This document shows, in pieces, positions 50,616-58,947 of a DNA stretch of 64,000 bases. The translations under genes were made by a program, and so were the position numbers. Location of the stretch: assembly GCF_007830055.1 (NCBI RefSeq), contig NZ_VLLE01000005.1, positions 62,001 through 126,000 on the forward strand, in the 5' to 3' direction. The stretch is from Lacibacter cauensis (GTDB lineage: Bacteria > Bacteroidota > Bacteroidia > Chitinophagales > Chitinophagaceae). Within the stretch, counting starts at the first letter, position 1. Every line of letters begins with the position of its first letter. The notes below the pieces were generated by a model, which worked only from the letters and a program-made list of their open reading frames with translations, made no database searches and was not told where the DNA came from.

Positions 50616-52274
50616 ATGACCTTTACTCACTACAATGTTCCTTATGCGACTGATAATGCATACGCAAAAAGAGTCGCTTATTTTTCAATGGAATTTGCCG
50701 TACACCAACCGCTTAAAATTTACAGCGGAGGTTTGGGCTTTTTGGCAGGTTCGCACATGCGCAGCGCTTACGAGTTAAAGCAAAACCTTATTGGTATTGG
50801 TATTTTGTGGAAGTTTGGTTACTACGACCAGGCACGCAACCAGGACCAGACACTGCAGGTGCAGTGGAACGAAAAAATCTACAACTTTTTAGAAGATACA
50901 GGTATCAAATTCCAGATCAATATTCACGATCACCCGGTATGGGTAAAAGCGTGGTATCTGAATCCGGAAACATTCAAGAGTGCTCCCATGTTTTTATTGA
51001 GCACCGATTTGCCGGAGAACGATTATGTATCACAAACCATTTGTCATCGCTTATACGATGCCAATGTTGCAACAAAAGTTGCCCAGTTTATTTTGCTGGG
51101 TGTTGGTGGTGCAAAGTTGATTGATGAATTAGGATTTAAACCCGATGTGTATCATTTGAATGAAGCACATGGTATTTCGTCTGCATTTTATCTCTACAAT
51201 AAATTCGGCAATATCGATGAGGTGAAAAAGCGGTTGGTATTTACCACGCATACACCCGAAGAAGCAGGTAACGAAAAGCACGATATGTATCTGTGCGAAA
51301 AGATGAGTTACTTCTGCGGACTTCCGTTGGATGAAGTGCGCAAGCTCACCGGTATTTATGATGATCAGTTCAATCACTCACTGGCAGCATTGCGTTTTGC
51401 ACGAAATGCAAACGGTGTAAGTGCCTTGCATGGTGAAGTGAGCAGGAAGATGTGGAGCCACTACGAAGGTATTGCTCCCATTACGCATGTTACCAATGCA
51501 CAGAACTGGCGCTACTGGGCCGATAAGCAATTGTATTTCTCGATGGATGAGAGCAACGAAGAGCGTTTTGATGATCGTAAGAATTACCTGAAGCGTCGTG
51601 CGTTTGATCTTGTTGCTGACCAGACAGGAAAATTATTCGATCCCAATGTATTGACGATTGTTTGGGCTCGTCGATTTGCTGGTTACAAACGTGCAGAACT
51701 GATTACCCGTGATCTTGAACGTTTCAATGCATTACTCAGCAATAAAAAATATCCTGTACAGATTATCTGGGCAGGTAAACCTTACCCGGTTGATTATCCT
51801 GCTATCAGCGATTTCAATAACCTTGTTCACCTGAGCAAGAACTATAAAAACGTTGCTGTGTGTACCGGTTACGAACTGGCTTTAAGTAAGCGGTTGAAAC
51901 AGGCTGCTGATGTTTGGCTAAACAACCCACGTGTACCACGTGAAGCCAGCGGCACCAGCGGTATGACGGCAGCTATGAATGGCGCTGTTAACTTCAGTAC
52001 ATTCGACGGATGGATCTGCGAATTTGCCAACCATGGTAACAACAGCTTTATTGTTCCGCCGGTTGATTACAGTGCTATGCATGTACAGGAGCAGGATCAA
52101 TACGATCTGGATCAGATGTATGAAATTCTCGAACGCCAGATTTTACCATTGTACTACGACAACTTTGGGGTGTGGCGCCAGATTGTACAGAACGGTATGC
52201 GTGATGTACGCTTCCAGTTCGACAGTAACCGTATGGCACATGAGTACTACGAGTTAATGTACAACAAGCAATAA
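50616..52274 (+). CDS. Alpha-glucan phosphorylase (GT35, short form)
   Basis: A 552-residue enzyme of the GlgP type that releases glucose-1-phosphate from alpha-1,4-glucans using phosphate and pyridoxal phosphate. 'RVAYFSMEFAVHQPLKIYSGGLGFLAG' (quoted in part) is the N-terminal signature; then come 'VYHLNEAHGISSAF', 'FTTHTPEEAGNE', 'WARRFAGYKRAELI', and the PLP/active-site region 'REASGTSGMTAAMNGAVNFS' with 'FDGWICEF'. It is shorter than the approx. 800-residue E. coli enzymes and fits the compact archaeal/Bacteroidota branch. It points to glycogen or maltodextrin turnover; no other glycogen gene lies nearby. Confidence 0.9.
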   Translation: MTFTHYNVPYATDNAYAKRVAYFSMEFAVHQPLKIYSGGLGFLAGSHMRSAYELKQNLIGIGILWKFGYYDQARNQDQTLQVQWNEKIYNFLEDTGIKFQINIHDHPVWVKAWYLNPETFKSAPMFLLSTDLPENDYVSQTICHRLYDANVATKVAQFILLGVGGAKLIDELGFKPDVYHLNEAHGISSAFYLYNKFGNIDEVKKRLVFTTHTPEEAGNEKHDMYLCEKMSYFCGLPLDEVRKLTGIYDDQFNHSLAALRFARNANGVSALHGEVSRKMWSHYEGIAPITHVTNAQNWRYWADKQLYFSMDESNEERFDDRKNYLKRRAFDLVADQTGKLFDPNVLTIVWARRFAGYKRAELITRDLERFNALLSNKKYPVQIIWAGKPYPVDYPAISDFNNLVHLSKNYKNVAVCTGYELALSKRLKQAADVWLNNPRVPREASGTSGMTAAMNGAVNFSTFDGWICEFANHGNNSFIVPPVDYSAMHVQEQDQYDLDQMYEILERQILPLYYDNFGVWRQIVQNGMRDVRFQFDSNRMAHEYYELMYNKQ

Positions 52275-52295
52275 GCTTTTTAAATGAAGTATACG

Positions 52296-52323
52296 ATCCC
52301 CCTGCATTGCAGGGGGATTTTTT
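52296..52323. terminator. Bidirectional terminator after the phosphorylase gene
   Basis: ATCCCCCTGC (52296-52305), loop ATT, GCAGGGGGAT (52309-52318), then a T run. It lies between convergent genes. Confidence 0.9.
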
Positions 52324-52336
52324 ATTACTGTTGTTT

Positions 52337-53095
52337 TTACTGCACATCCAGGTTGTTGATCTGTTCTTTATAATCGGAAGGAAGTAAAATGCTTTTCAGC
52401 AGCCAGTCCATTTTCATTAACCTGCTGATTTTATACAAAGGTACAACCGGCGTAAGCAAAGAAAAATCGCTGAAATGCAGCAGTTGTTTTACACGCTCAG
52501 GTACAACTAATTTCTGCCCTTCGATCAATACTTTAAAACGCATGCTGCCAAGATGCTTTTTATACTGTTGAAAAAGATCCTGTGTGTAATTGCTCGTCTG
52601 CAGATCGTTGTGTAAATGTGTTTCCCTAACAGGAAGCCATTCGTTATACGTGGATGGCAGCTCTTGTAAACCCATGCGCATACCAACACGGTAAAACACA
52701 TTGTATACTTCTTCTTTTTCTTCATTACTTAAATTCCGTTCAAGTAATTCGTACGAAGCAATGGAGTAGTAGATGAGCATGAACAACACATCACGGTAAG
52801 CCCAATCGGGAATATTATAGCCTCTCTTATTTTCTACTGCAGCATGAATGTGTCGCATAGTGTCGATGGCTTTGTTGGCATCTTCGGTTGATGTGAACAC
52901 GATCCTGCGTGCATAATCTACCGTAGAAAATAATCGGCCCAACGGATCGGAAGGAAGTTTACCCGTGAAGTATAGCCAGTCAACAGCTTTGTTGAGTGCA
53001 AATTCGGCAGAAGCGCCGGCAAAAATAAACAGCACTGTATCGCTCTTGCCCCAGATTTGCCGAACAATGGAATCTTCTTGTACAAACAATGACAT
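52337..53095 (-). CDS. MpaB-like oxygenase family protein (DUF2236)
   Basis: A 252-residue helical protein. 'SIVRQIWGKSDTVLFIFAGASAEFALNKAV' (in part) and 'LFSTVDYARRIVFTSTEDANKAIDTMRHIH' (in part) match the start of DUF2236, the family of mycophenolate and latex-clearing haem oxygenases. 'AYRDVLFMLIYYSIASYELLE' follows in the usual position. Bacteroidota members are uncharacterised; the reaction is unknown. It is monocistronic. Confidence 0.8.
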   Translation of the reverse strand: MSLFVQEDSIVRQIWGKSDTVLFIFAGASAEFALNKAVDWLYFTGKLPSDPLGRLFSTVDYARRIVFTSTEDANKAIDTMRHIHAAVENKRGYNIPDWAYRDVLFMLIYYSIASYELLERNLSNEEKEEVYNVFYRVGMRMGLQELPSTYNEWLPVRETHLHNDLQTSNYTQDLFQQYKKHLGSMRFKVLIEGQKLVVPERVKQLLHFSDFSLLTPVVPLYKISRLMKMDWLLKSILLPSDYKEQINNLDVQ

Positions 53096-53230
53096 AAGGG
53101 TGGTTTTTTGTTCAGGTTATTTATTATGAAAGATGAACTACGAGTTACGAAGTGTAAGATGTTGCCACTATACTCACTCATGTTTTACGATAATCCGAAT
53201 TCCAAATCCCCAATTCCCAATTCCAATATT

Positions 53231-55144
53231 CTATTCACTGTATTCACTCAACTCCAGCCAACGCATTTCTTTTTCATCGAGCAGGGTGGTTACTTCGCCA
53301 ATGCGGTTGCTCAGTTGCTGCAACTCATCGAACGGAAGATTACCACTGTTGAGTTTGGCTGTGATGTTTTCTTTTTCTGCACTCAGTTCTTCAATTTCTT
53401 TTTGCAGTAATTCGAACTCCCGTTTTTCTTTAAAGCTGAAACGTTTTTTCTCTGTTGTCGAACCCTCGACTCCGCTCGGTTTCTCCGGCACCGCACTTCG
53501 ACTTCGCTCAGTGCTGGCTACCGACTCTTTACTATCGGCTTCAGACTTTTCTTTTTCCTTCTGATAAATGCGCAGCTGTGTATAGTTGCCCGGGAAATCG
53601 GTGATGACGCCATCGCCTTCAAATACAAACAAATGATCAACGAGGCGATCCATGAAATAACGGTCGTGGCTAACGATGAGCAGACAACCCGGATATTCGG
53701 TTAAGAAATTTTCCAGTACAGCCAATGTCGGCAGATCAAGATCGTTGGTGGGTTCATCGAGAATTAAAAAGTTGGGATTACGGAAAAGGATCGACAGTAA
53801 ATGCAATCTTCTTTTTTCGCCACCACTCAACTTTGAAATATAGGTGTACTGTTTATCCGGATCAAACAAAAACAATTGCAGAAACTGAGCCGCACTTAAC
53901 GAACCGCCACTTGCCAATGGAAAATTCTCTGCAATATTTTTTACGTATTCAATTACACGCAGGTCTTCTTTTATTTCTAATCCTTTTTGTGAATAGTTGC
54001 CGAATACAATGGTGTCTCCCACATTAATCTTGCCACTGTCGGGTTGTTGTATGCCCTGTATAATATCGATGAAAGTTGATTTCCCTGCACCATTTTGTCC
54101 TACCACACCAACACGCTCGCCTTTTTTAAACGTGTAATCAAAGCCTTTCAATATTTGTTTTTCGCCAAAGCTCTTGTACACTTTTTTCATCTCCACCACT
54201 TTACCCCCAAGCCTGCTCATCTTCATACTTAGTTGTACCTGCTGATCTTCGATGCGTTGTTTGGCTTTTGCCTCTACTTCGTAAAAATTATCCTGGCGGC
54301 TTTTGCTTTTTGTGGTGCGGGCTTTTGGTTGCTTGCGCATCCATTCCAGTTCTTTACGGTAAGTGTTCTTTGCTTTATCAATACTCGCCAGCTCGCTTTC
54401 AACACGTGCTGCTTTCTTTTCTAAATAATTCTGGTAATCGCCTTTGTATTCGGTCAAGGTGCTGCCGTCGAGCTCCCATACTTCATCGCACACGGCATCT
54501 AAAAAATAGCGGTCGTGTGTTACAAGCAGCAGGGTAATATTTTCTTTGTTGAGATAATGTTCCAGCCATTCCACCATTTCCACATCGAGGTGGTTGGTGG
54601 GTTCATCCATAATCAGCAAAACATGTTTGTGATCGAAACCAATGTCGATGAGTGTTCGTGCGAGTGCCACACGTTTACGCTGACCGCCGGATAATGTACC
54701 AACCGGTTGCTGCAGGTGATGAATGTTGAGTTTGCCCAGAATCTGTTTCACCTTTGCATCAAAATCCCATGCACCCAGCTCATCCATTTTTACAATGGCT
54801 TCGTTGAGTTTTTCTGCATCCTGTTCTTCGCTGATGGCTTCGTATTCCTTAATAGCGTTGATAACAGGGTGGTTGTGCTGAAAAATATTATCGAGAATGG
54901 TTTTGTTTTCATCAAATCCGGGCTCCTGTTCAAACAAAGCAATGTCTACATCTTTGTTTACCCAGTACTTTCCTTCGTCGGCTGTTTCTTTGCCCGCCAG
55001 TATTTTTAATAAAGTGGATTTGCCCGAGCCATTACGGGCTACCAGTGCAATTTTGTCGCCCTCTTCAATATGAAATGAAATATTTGAAAACAGCGGAATA
55101 ATACCGTAACTCTTCGTTAATCCTTCAACAGAAACATAATGCAT
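53231..55144 (-). CDS. ABC-F family ATPase (Uup/translation-factor type) with in-frame repeat insertion
   Basis: A 637-residue protein with two ABC ATPase domains: Walker A 'ARNGSGKSTLL' and 'GQNGAGKSTFI', signatures 'LSGGQRKRVALARTL' and 'LSGGEKRRLHLLSIL', Walker B 'LLIMDEPTNHLD' and 'FLILDEPTNDLD', and an interdomain linker. A C-terminal coiled coil (about 565-637) is typical of Uup. No membrane segment is present, so it acts on ribosomes or DNA structures rather than in transport. Residues about 542-562 ('ASTERSRSAVPEKPSGVEGS') are encoded by a double-hairpin repeat also found between genes at 28922-28975. The upstream frame to 55315 is not coding: a perfect -7 box ends 4 nt before the ATG at 55144. 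Confidence 0.92.
   Translation of the reverse strand: MHYVSVEGLTKSYGIIPLFSNISFHIEEGDKIALVARNGSGKSTLLKILAGKETADEGKYWVNKDVDIALFEQEPGFDENKTILDNIFQHNHPVINAIKEYEAISEEQDAEKLNEAIVKMDELGAWDFDAKVKQILGKLNIHHLQQPVGTLSGGQRKRVALARTLIDIGFDHKHVLLIMDEPTNHLDVEMVEWLEHYLNKENITLLLVTHDRYFLDAVCDEVWELDGSTLTEYKGDYQNYLEKKAARVESELASIDKAKNTYRKELEWMRKQPKARTTKSKSRQDNFYEVEAKAKQRIEDQQVQLSMKMSRLGGKVVEMKKVYKSFGEKQILKGFDYTFKKGERVGVVGQNGAGKSTFIDIIQGIQQPDSGKINVGDTIVFGNYSQKGLEIKEDLRVIEYVKNIAENFPLASGGSLSAAQFLQLFLFDPDKQYTYISKLSGGEKRRLHLLSILFRNPNFLILDEPTNDLDLPTLAVLENFLTEYPGCLLIVSHDRYFMDRLVDHLFVFEGDGVITDFPGNYTQLRIYQKEKEKSEADSKESVASTERSRSAVPEKPSGVEGSTTEKKRFSFKEKREFELLQKEIEELSAEKENITAKLNSGNLPFDELQQLSNRIGEVTTLLDEKEMRWLELSEYSE
53458..53520 (-). 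repeat. Double-hairpin repeat inserted in frame in the ABC-F gene
   Basis: The 22-nt unit at 53493-53514 (arms GCACT/AGTGC, core TCGACTTCGCTC) and a second unit at 53460-53484 (core CTCGACTCCGCTC) match the intergenic copy at 28922-28975. Arm differences occur in base pairs (C-G there, A-T here). It is translated within the linker before the C-terminal coiled coil. Confidence 0.85.
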
Positions 55145-55148
55145 GGCG

Positions 55149-55156
55149 CAAAGATA
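55149..55156 (-). promoter_or_regulatory. -7 box directly upstream of the ABC-F gene
   Basis: TATCTTTG followed by C on the minus strand is a perfect TAnnTTTG. Only 4 nt separate it from the ATG at 55144, predicting an mRNA without a leader. Confidence 0.55.
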
Positions 55157-55159
55157 AGC

Positions 55160-55255
55160 TTGAAGTACGAGGTACGATGTAAGAAGTATGCCCCGTCTGA
55201 CGCCCTCGTCTGACGGCGGCACGTAAAAGATACAAGGTACAAGGAACAGGGCTCG
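55160..55255. repeat. Intergenic repeat debris upstream of the ABC-F gene
   Basis: GAAGTACGAGGTACGATGTAAGAAGTA-like sequence also seen near 17480, a CGTCTGACG direct repeat (two copies five bases apart), and ACAAGGTACAAGGAACA. No coding potential. Confidence 0.5.
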
Positions 55256-55291
55256 GGCAGCAAAATGCAGCAACGTAACTCCATAAAACAA

Positions 55292-55318
55292 AATTGCTTC
55301 CCTTGCGGGAAGCAATTG
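55292..55318 (-). terminator. Terminator of the fasciclin gene
   Basis: AATTGCTTCCC (55292-55302) pairs perfectly with GGGAAGCAATT (55307-55317), loop TTGC. On the minus strand it is followed by TTGTTTT, 26 bp after the fasciclin stop codon. Confidence 0.85.
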
Positions 55319-55343
55319 TATATCGAATGAAAAAAGCGGGCGC

Positions 55344-55901
55344 TTATTTCTTAGGCAGTACTACTGCATCCAGTACATGTACTACGCCATTGCCGGCTGT
55401 AAGATCTGCTGCAGTTACATTGGCGCCATCAATCATTACTTTGCCATCTTTTATTGTTACAGTTAACTCTGCACCATTTACAGTTTTGAGTTTCTGACCA
55501 TCTTTTAAATCAGCTGCTTTTAATGCGCCTGCCACAACATGGTACGTTAAAATGCCCGTGAGATCTGCTTTGCTTTCGGGCTTTAATAAATTATCCAACG
55601 TACCTGCAGGCAATGCACTGAAAGCTGCGTTGGTTGGTGCAAATACGGTAAACGGACCAGCGCCGCTTAATGTTTCAACAAGTTCGGCAGCTTTTACAGC
55701 AGCAACCAATGTGCTGTGATCGGCAGAGCCAACAGCAATATCAACAACAGTTGCCGGCGCTGCTGCAGGTGTATCAACTGCGGCAGAAGTTTCTGTTGCA
55801 GCAGTATCAGTTGTTGTTTCGGTTTTTTCGCCACCACCGCAGGCAGTCAGCATTACTGCAAATGATGCAGTCATCATCATTGAGATAAATGTTTTTTTCA
55901 T
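55344..55901 (-). CDS. Fasciclin (FAS1) domain lipoprotein
   Basis: A 185-residue protein. The lipobox is 'AVMLTACGGGE' (acylated Cys near residue 21), then an Ala/Thr/Glu-rich spacer (25-50). One FAS1 domain covers 53-185 with 'DHSTLVAAVKAAELVETLSG', 'GPFTVFAPTNAAFSALPAG', 'LTYHVVAGAL' and 'GNGVVHVLDAVVLP'. FAS1 domains mediate adhesion or small-ligand binding; this is an envelope-anchored protein of unknown partner. It stands alone with its own terminator. Confidence 0.92.
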   Translation of the reverse strand: MKKTFISMMMTASFAVMLTACGGGEKTETTTDTAATETSAAVDTPAAAPATVVDIAVGSADHSTLVAAVKAAELVETLSGAGPFTVFAPTNAAFSALPAGTLDNLLKPESKADLTGILTYHVVAGALKAADLKDGQKLKTVNGAELTVTIKDGKVMIDGANVTAADLTAGNGVVHVLDAVVLPKK

Positions 55902-56019
55902 TGTTTGTTTTGTTTGCTAATACAACAGCACATTCAAACAATCGTTTTGCCACTCATCACAAACAAAAGCTTGTGTTTAGCAATCATTGTTGTTTCTGAA
56001 AAAATATTCAACAAGTCAA

Positions 56020-56664
56020 TTATTTACCCATGAAATAAATAAGCAGACAAATACCAAGTGTGAGCAGTATGATGAACAGCGGCGTTAGTCTGTTCCATTT
56101 TTCCATTTGTTGTTTTTGCTGCATCTGCTGTTGAATATGTGTGTGCCAGTGTGGAAGATGCACTGCTAATTTTAAAAGCTGCAATGCTACAGGTTTGGCT
56201 GCAGCAGATGGAAACGATTCGATACTTTTTGACATACTTGCAACAATCGAGGCTATTACATCTGTTTCATTCTGATTGAGGAGGATGTCGATTGTGCCAT
56301 CGTTGAGTACATTGGTTATACGTTCAGCAACACCTGTATAATTCATGCGGTGTACATCCATTCCGGCTATTTGTTTATTCAGCTCCAGGCATTTTTTGAG
56401 GATGGCCGGTGCGGTGATCAGTTCTTCACCTATTTTTTGTCCACTGGCTTTATGCAGCCATCGTTCCTGCAGGTACACTTCTTTTTTCTGCGGATTGCTG
56501 AGCACTTCGTACGCTTCTTTTATTTCGGAAAAACGTGCAAGCGCATACGGATCGTCGTTGTTTTTATCGGGGTGATACAGCATCACCAACTTACGGTAAG
56601 CCTGTTTAATTTCCGGTAAGCTTGCCGATGGCGCAATTTCAAGTATGGTGTAATAATCTTTCAG
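56020..56664 (-). CDS. J-domain protein with C-terminal membrane anchor, apparent CTG start
   Basis: A 214-residue protein. The N-terminal J domain reads '(M)KDYYTILEIAPSASLPEIK', 'AYRKLVMLYHPDKNN' with the HPD motif, 'FSEIKEAYEVLSNPQKKEVY'. A helical middle and a single C-terminal transmembrane helix ('LFIILLTLGICLLIYFMG') follow. It should stimulate an Hsp70 at the membrane. Helix I of the J domain begins exactly at a CTG at 56662-56664. No ATG, GTG or TTG lies upstream in this frame before a stop, and a perfect -7 box ends 5 nt before the CTG. A start at the internal GTG (56589) would delete helix I. Confidence 0.8.
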   Translation of the reverse strand: MKDYYTILEIAPSASLPEIKQAYRKLVMLYHPDKNNDDPYALARFSEIKEAYEVLSNPQKKEVYLQERWLHKASGQKIGEELITAPAILKKCLELNKQIAGMDVHRMNYTGVAERITNVLNDGTIDILLNQNETDVIASIVASMSKSIESFPSAAAKPVALQLLKLAVHLPHWHTHIQQQMQQKQQMEKWNRLTPLFIILLTLGICLLIYFMGK

Positions 56665-56669
56665 AGCCG

Positions 56670-56677
56670 CAAAGCTA
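56670..56677 (-). promoter_or_regulatory. -7 box directly upstream of the J-domain gene
   Basis: TAGCTTTG followed by C on the minus strand is a perfect TAnnTTTG, ending 5 nt before the presumed CTG start. The spacing is the same as in fmt and the ABC-F gene. Confidence 0.55.
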
Positions 56678-56732
56678 CGCAGCGGGTATAAAAGAATTGC
56701 TATGTACGTAAAATTGTTATTTTTAAATTTCT

Positions 56733-57290
56733 ATGGGGCGTATCTGGTTGTTTTTTTTATTGCTGTTACCTGTTGCTGTGTTTGCCGTTGATTCTGCGGC
56801 TGTTCGTACAGGTGAGGAGCTAAGGTTAAAAGGCTACCGCAAGCTGTTTTATAAAATTGTTGCCCTGCATCCCAAATTAAATTCGCCATTAGAAAAGGAA
56901 TTGTTGCAACATTATCTCGCAGGCAGCGGCGAAACCTTTATTCTTTCAACGGCAGATTTTAAACGTTTACAACAAACAGTTCCCTTGTTTGTAAAGCAAG
57001 ACAGCTGCCACGCAGTTATAGCAGCACAGCACAACTATTGTTACAAACAGGTTGACCTGAACAATGATGCGTACTTCGGCTGGGCATTGGGCACCATCAC
57101 TGTTGTATACAATGCGGCTGATAACGAAGTTGTTTCGTTTGTTGATACGTACGATTTCAATAAAAAGAAAAAAGGATTACGCAGCCGCAAGAATGAATTT
57201 GTTACCGGCGTATTTCGTTTGCTTGCACCGGCTCGTGCCCGTTCATTCCTTGTAACATTTGCAAGCGATGCTTATTTAATTAAGCAGTAG
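56733..57290 (+). CDS. Secreted protein of unknown function
   Basis: A 185-residue protein with a signal peptide (MGRIWLFFLLLLPVAVFAVD). The mature part contains 'KGYRKLFYKIVALHPKLNSP', 'LQHYLAGSGETFILSTADFK' and a basic C-terminal part ('KKKKGLRSRKNEFVTGVFRL'), possibly a small alpha/beta domain. I recognise no family. Its last 11 bp overlap the end of the convergent gene at 57280. A near -7 box (TATTTTTA) ends 7 nt before the ATG. Confidence 0.7.
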   Translation: MGRIWLFFLLLLPVAVFAVDSAAVRTGEELRLKGYRKLFYKIVALHPKLNSPLEKELLQHYLAGSGETFILSTADFKRLQQTVPLFVKQDSCHAVIAAQHNYCYKQVDLNNDAYFGWALGTITVVYNAADNEVVSFVDTYDFNKKKKGLRSRKNEFVTGVFRLLAPARARSFLVTFASDAYLIKQ

Positions 57291-58341
57291 TAAGCGCCTT
57301 ACTTTTCGGAATTTCAAAAATCAACTCTTTGCCATAAGCCGACGCCGGTGTTTGGTAACCGGGTTTCCAGTTGCCTTGTACAATTTTCTGTGCAATTAAA
57401 AGGTTACCCCATGCGGTTACACTGTACCCATCGGCACATTGCAGCACACTTGTTCTTTCTTCGCCTTTGGCATTCCATACTTTGCCCCAAACAATGGTGC
57501 TGCCGTTTGCCCGTTGTTCATCGGTTGGACCTGCAGGCCGTTCATTGATTTTTTGCTGAATGATGTTGCGGATAAATGTTGTACGCAGTAACCAGTTGAA
57601 CAAAAACTGGAATTTCAACAGGCGATATGTTTTCGGCTGCATACCGGTAAATACTTCAATGTTCGGAATGCCTGTTGTGTGATGTGCTGTTGAAATATCG
57701 CCCCACTGCAAACTCATTACAAAGCGTTTTTTGCCTGCAGCATTTAACCAGAAACCTTTATAACCCAACGGGCGTTTTACTAATACGCCGTTTGCACGGA
57801 TTACTGCTTTTTCGCCGATGCGTTGTGCCATGGTGGTAGCTGTACCATGACTCAAGCCGCCACCATTACTGATAAATGCCAGTTGTAAATGTGTAGCATC
57901 GGGTAATTGTTCTTTCAATTGTAAAGCAGTACAATCGGTAGGAATAACGTCGAAGCCTGCACCGGGTAATAACATGATGTTCGCTTGCTTTGCAGCCGCA
58001 TCGTATGTTTTAATGAATTCGAAAACAGAGATGTCGCCATTGATGTCGATGTAATGCGTATGTGTTGCAATACAGGCTTCCACCATTTGTTTGGCCGTGT
58101 GCGAAAACGGCCCGGCTGCATGAATCACCAATTGCACATCCTGTAACTGTTGTTGCAGCTCAGTTGCATCATTCAAACCAAAAATGCGATAAGGCAATTG
58201 TAAACGTTCCGCTAATGAACGGAGCGTTTCTTCTTTTCTTCCTGCAAGAATTGGTTGCAGCTTGTATTCGATAGCGTAACGTGCAATCAGTTCGCCGGTG
58301 TAGCCGTTTGCTCCGTAGAGCAGCACTTTATCTTTTTGCAT
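57280..58341 (-). CDS. Saccharopine dehydrogenase-like NAD(P)-binding protein (trans-acting enoyl reductase type)
   Basis: A 353-residue protein. The N-terminal Rossmann domain starts 'VLLYGANGYTGELIARYAIE' with the GxxGxxG pattern, followed by 'VIHAAGPFSHTAKQMVEACI' and 'HYIDINGDISVFEF'. The C-terminal part resembles membrane-associated reductases of the saccharopine-dehydrogenase-like family, used in lipid reduction; the substrate is unknown. It lies 12 bp after the fRMsr gene and is probably co-transcribed. The end overlaps the convergent gene by 11 bp. Confidence 0.82.
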   Translation of the reverse strand: MQKDKVLLYGANGYTGELIARYAIEYKLQPILAGRKEETLRSLAERLQLPYRIFGLNDATELQQQLQDVQLVIHAAGPFSHTAKQMVEACIATHTHYIDINGDISVFEFIKTYDAAAKQANIMLLPGAGFDVIPTDCTALQLKEQLPDATHLQLAFISNGGGLSHGTATTMAQRIGEKAVIRANGVLVKRPLGYKGFWLNAAGKKRFVMSLQWGDISTAHHTTGIPNIEVFTGMQPKTYRLLKFQFLFNWLLRTTFIRNIIQQKINERPAGPTDEQRANGSTIVWGKVWNAKGEERTSVLQCADGYSVTAWGNLLIAQKIVQGNWKPGYQTPASAYGKELIFEIPKSKALTTA

Positions 58342-58353
58342 ACATAACGTTGC

Positions 58354-58848
58354 TTAATGCCATTCAATGAGGCTGATGATTTCTTCGAGGTATTGCTGGT
58401 CAGTTGCATCAAATGTATTCAGTTCCACACTGTCAACATCCAGCACGGCTACCACTTCGTTGTTGCGGATAACAGGTACAACGATTTCTGATTTGCTTAA
58501 GCTGCTGCAGGCAATATGACCGGGAAATTGTTCTACATCGGGAACAATCAATGTTCTTGCTTCGGCCCATGTGGTGCCGCAAACACCTTTGCCTTTACGG
58601 ATGCGGGTGCAGGCAACAGGTCCCTGGAATGTACCAAGCACCAATTCCGGTTCTGCCGATTTAATGGCTGGCTTCACAATATAAAAGCCCACCCATAACC
58701 ATCCGAACTGCTCTTTCAATGCTGCGCAAATATTGCCGAGGTTGGCAATAAGATCGGGTTCACCTTCCAGCAGACCTTTTATCTGTGGGATGAGTTGTTG
58801 GTACTTCTCTTCTTTTGTTCCCTGTATAATATGTAAATCTTCAGCCAT
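58354..58848 (-). CDS. msrC: Free methionine-(R)-sulfoxide reductase (GAF domain)
   Basis: A 164-residue GAF-domain enzyme that reduces free L-methionine-(R)-sulfoxide. The three conserved cysteines of fRMsr are in place: 'GPVACTRIRKGKGVCGTTWA' and 'PGHIACSSLSKSEIVVPV'. 'GVLDVDS'-like 'VAVLDVDSVELNTF' closes the fold. It protects the methionine pool against oxidation with thioredoxin as electron donor. It is the first gene of a two-gene unit with the saccharopine-dehydrogenase-like gene, driven by a perfect -7 box at 58863-58870. Confidence 0.93.
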   Translation of the reverse strand: MAEDLHIIQGTKEEKYQQLIPQIKGLLEGEPDLIANLGNICAALKEQFGWLWVGFYIVKPAIKSAEPELVLGTFQGPVACTRIRKGKGVCGTTWAEARTLIVPDVEQFPGHIACSSLSKSEIVVPVIRNNEVVAVLDVDSVELNTFDATDQQYLEEIISLIEWH

Positions 58849-58862
58849 CGGAAAAATTTATG

Positions 58863-58870
58863 CAAAGGTA
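58863..58870 (-). promoter_or_regulatory. -7 box of the fRMsr operon
   Basis: TACCTTTG followed by C on the minus strand is a perfect TAnnTTTG, 14 nt before the ATG at 58848. Confidence 0.55.
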
Positions 58871-58947
58871 GGAGAGGACGTAGAAAAACAGGTTTTTTGA
58901 AAAGTGAATTGTTCAGAGTATGTTTAATCGTTCATCGGTCCTATTTC

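Noticed and set aside
53133-53564. Plus-strand open frame of 143 codons opposite the end of the ABC-F gene
   Set aside because: It is Ser/Phe-rich shadow coding of the antisense strand, overlapping a clear coiled-coil coding region.
55145-55315. 57-residue N-terminal extension of the ABC-F protein
   Set aside because: It runs through intergenic repeats and a -7 box; the ATG at 55144 matches the usual family start (MHYVSVEGLTKSYG).
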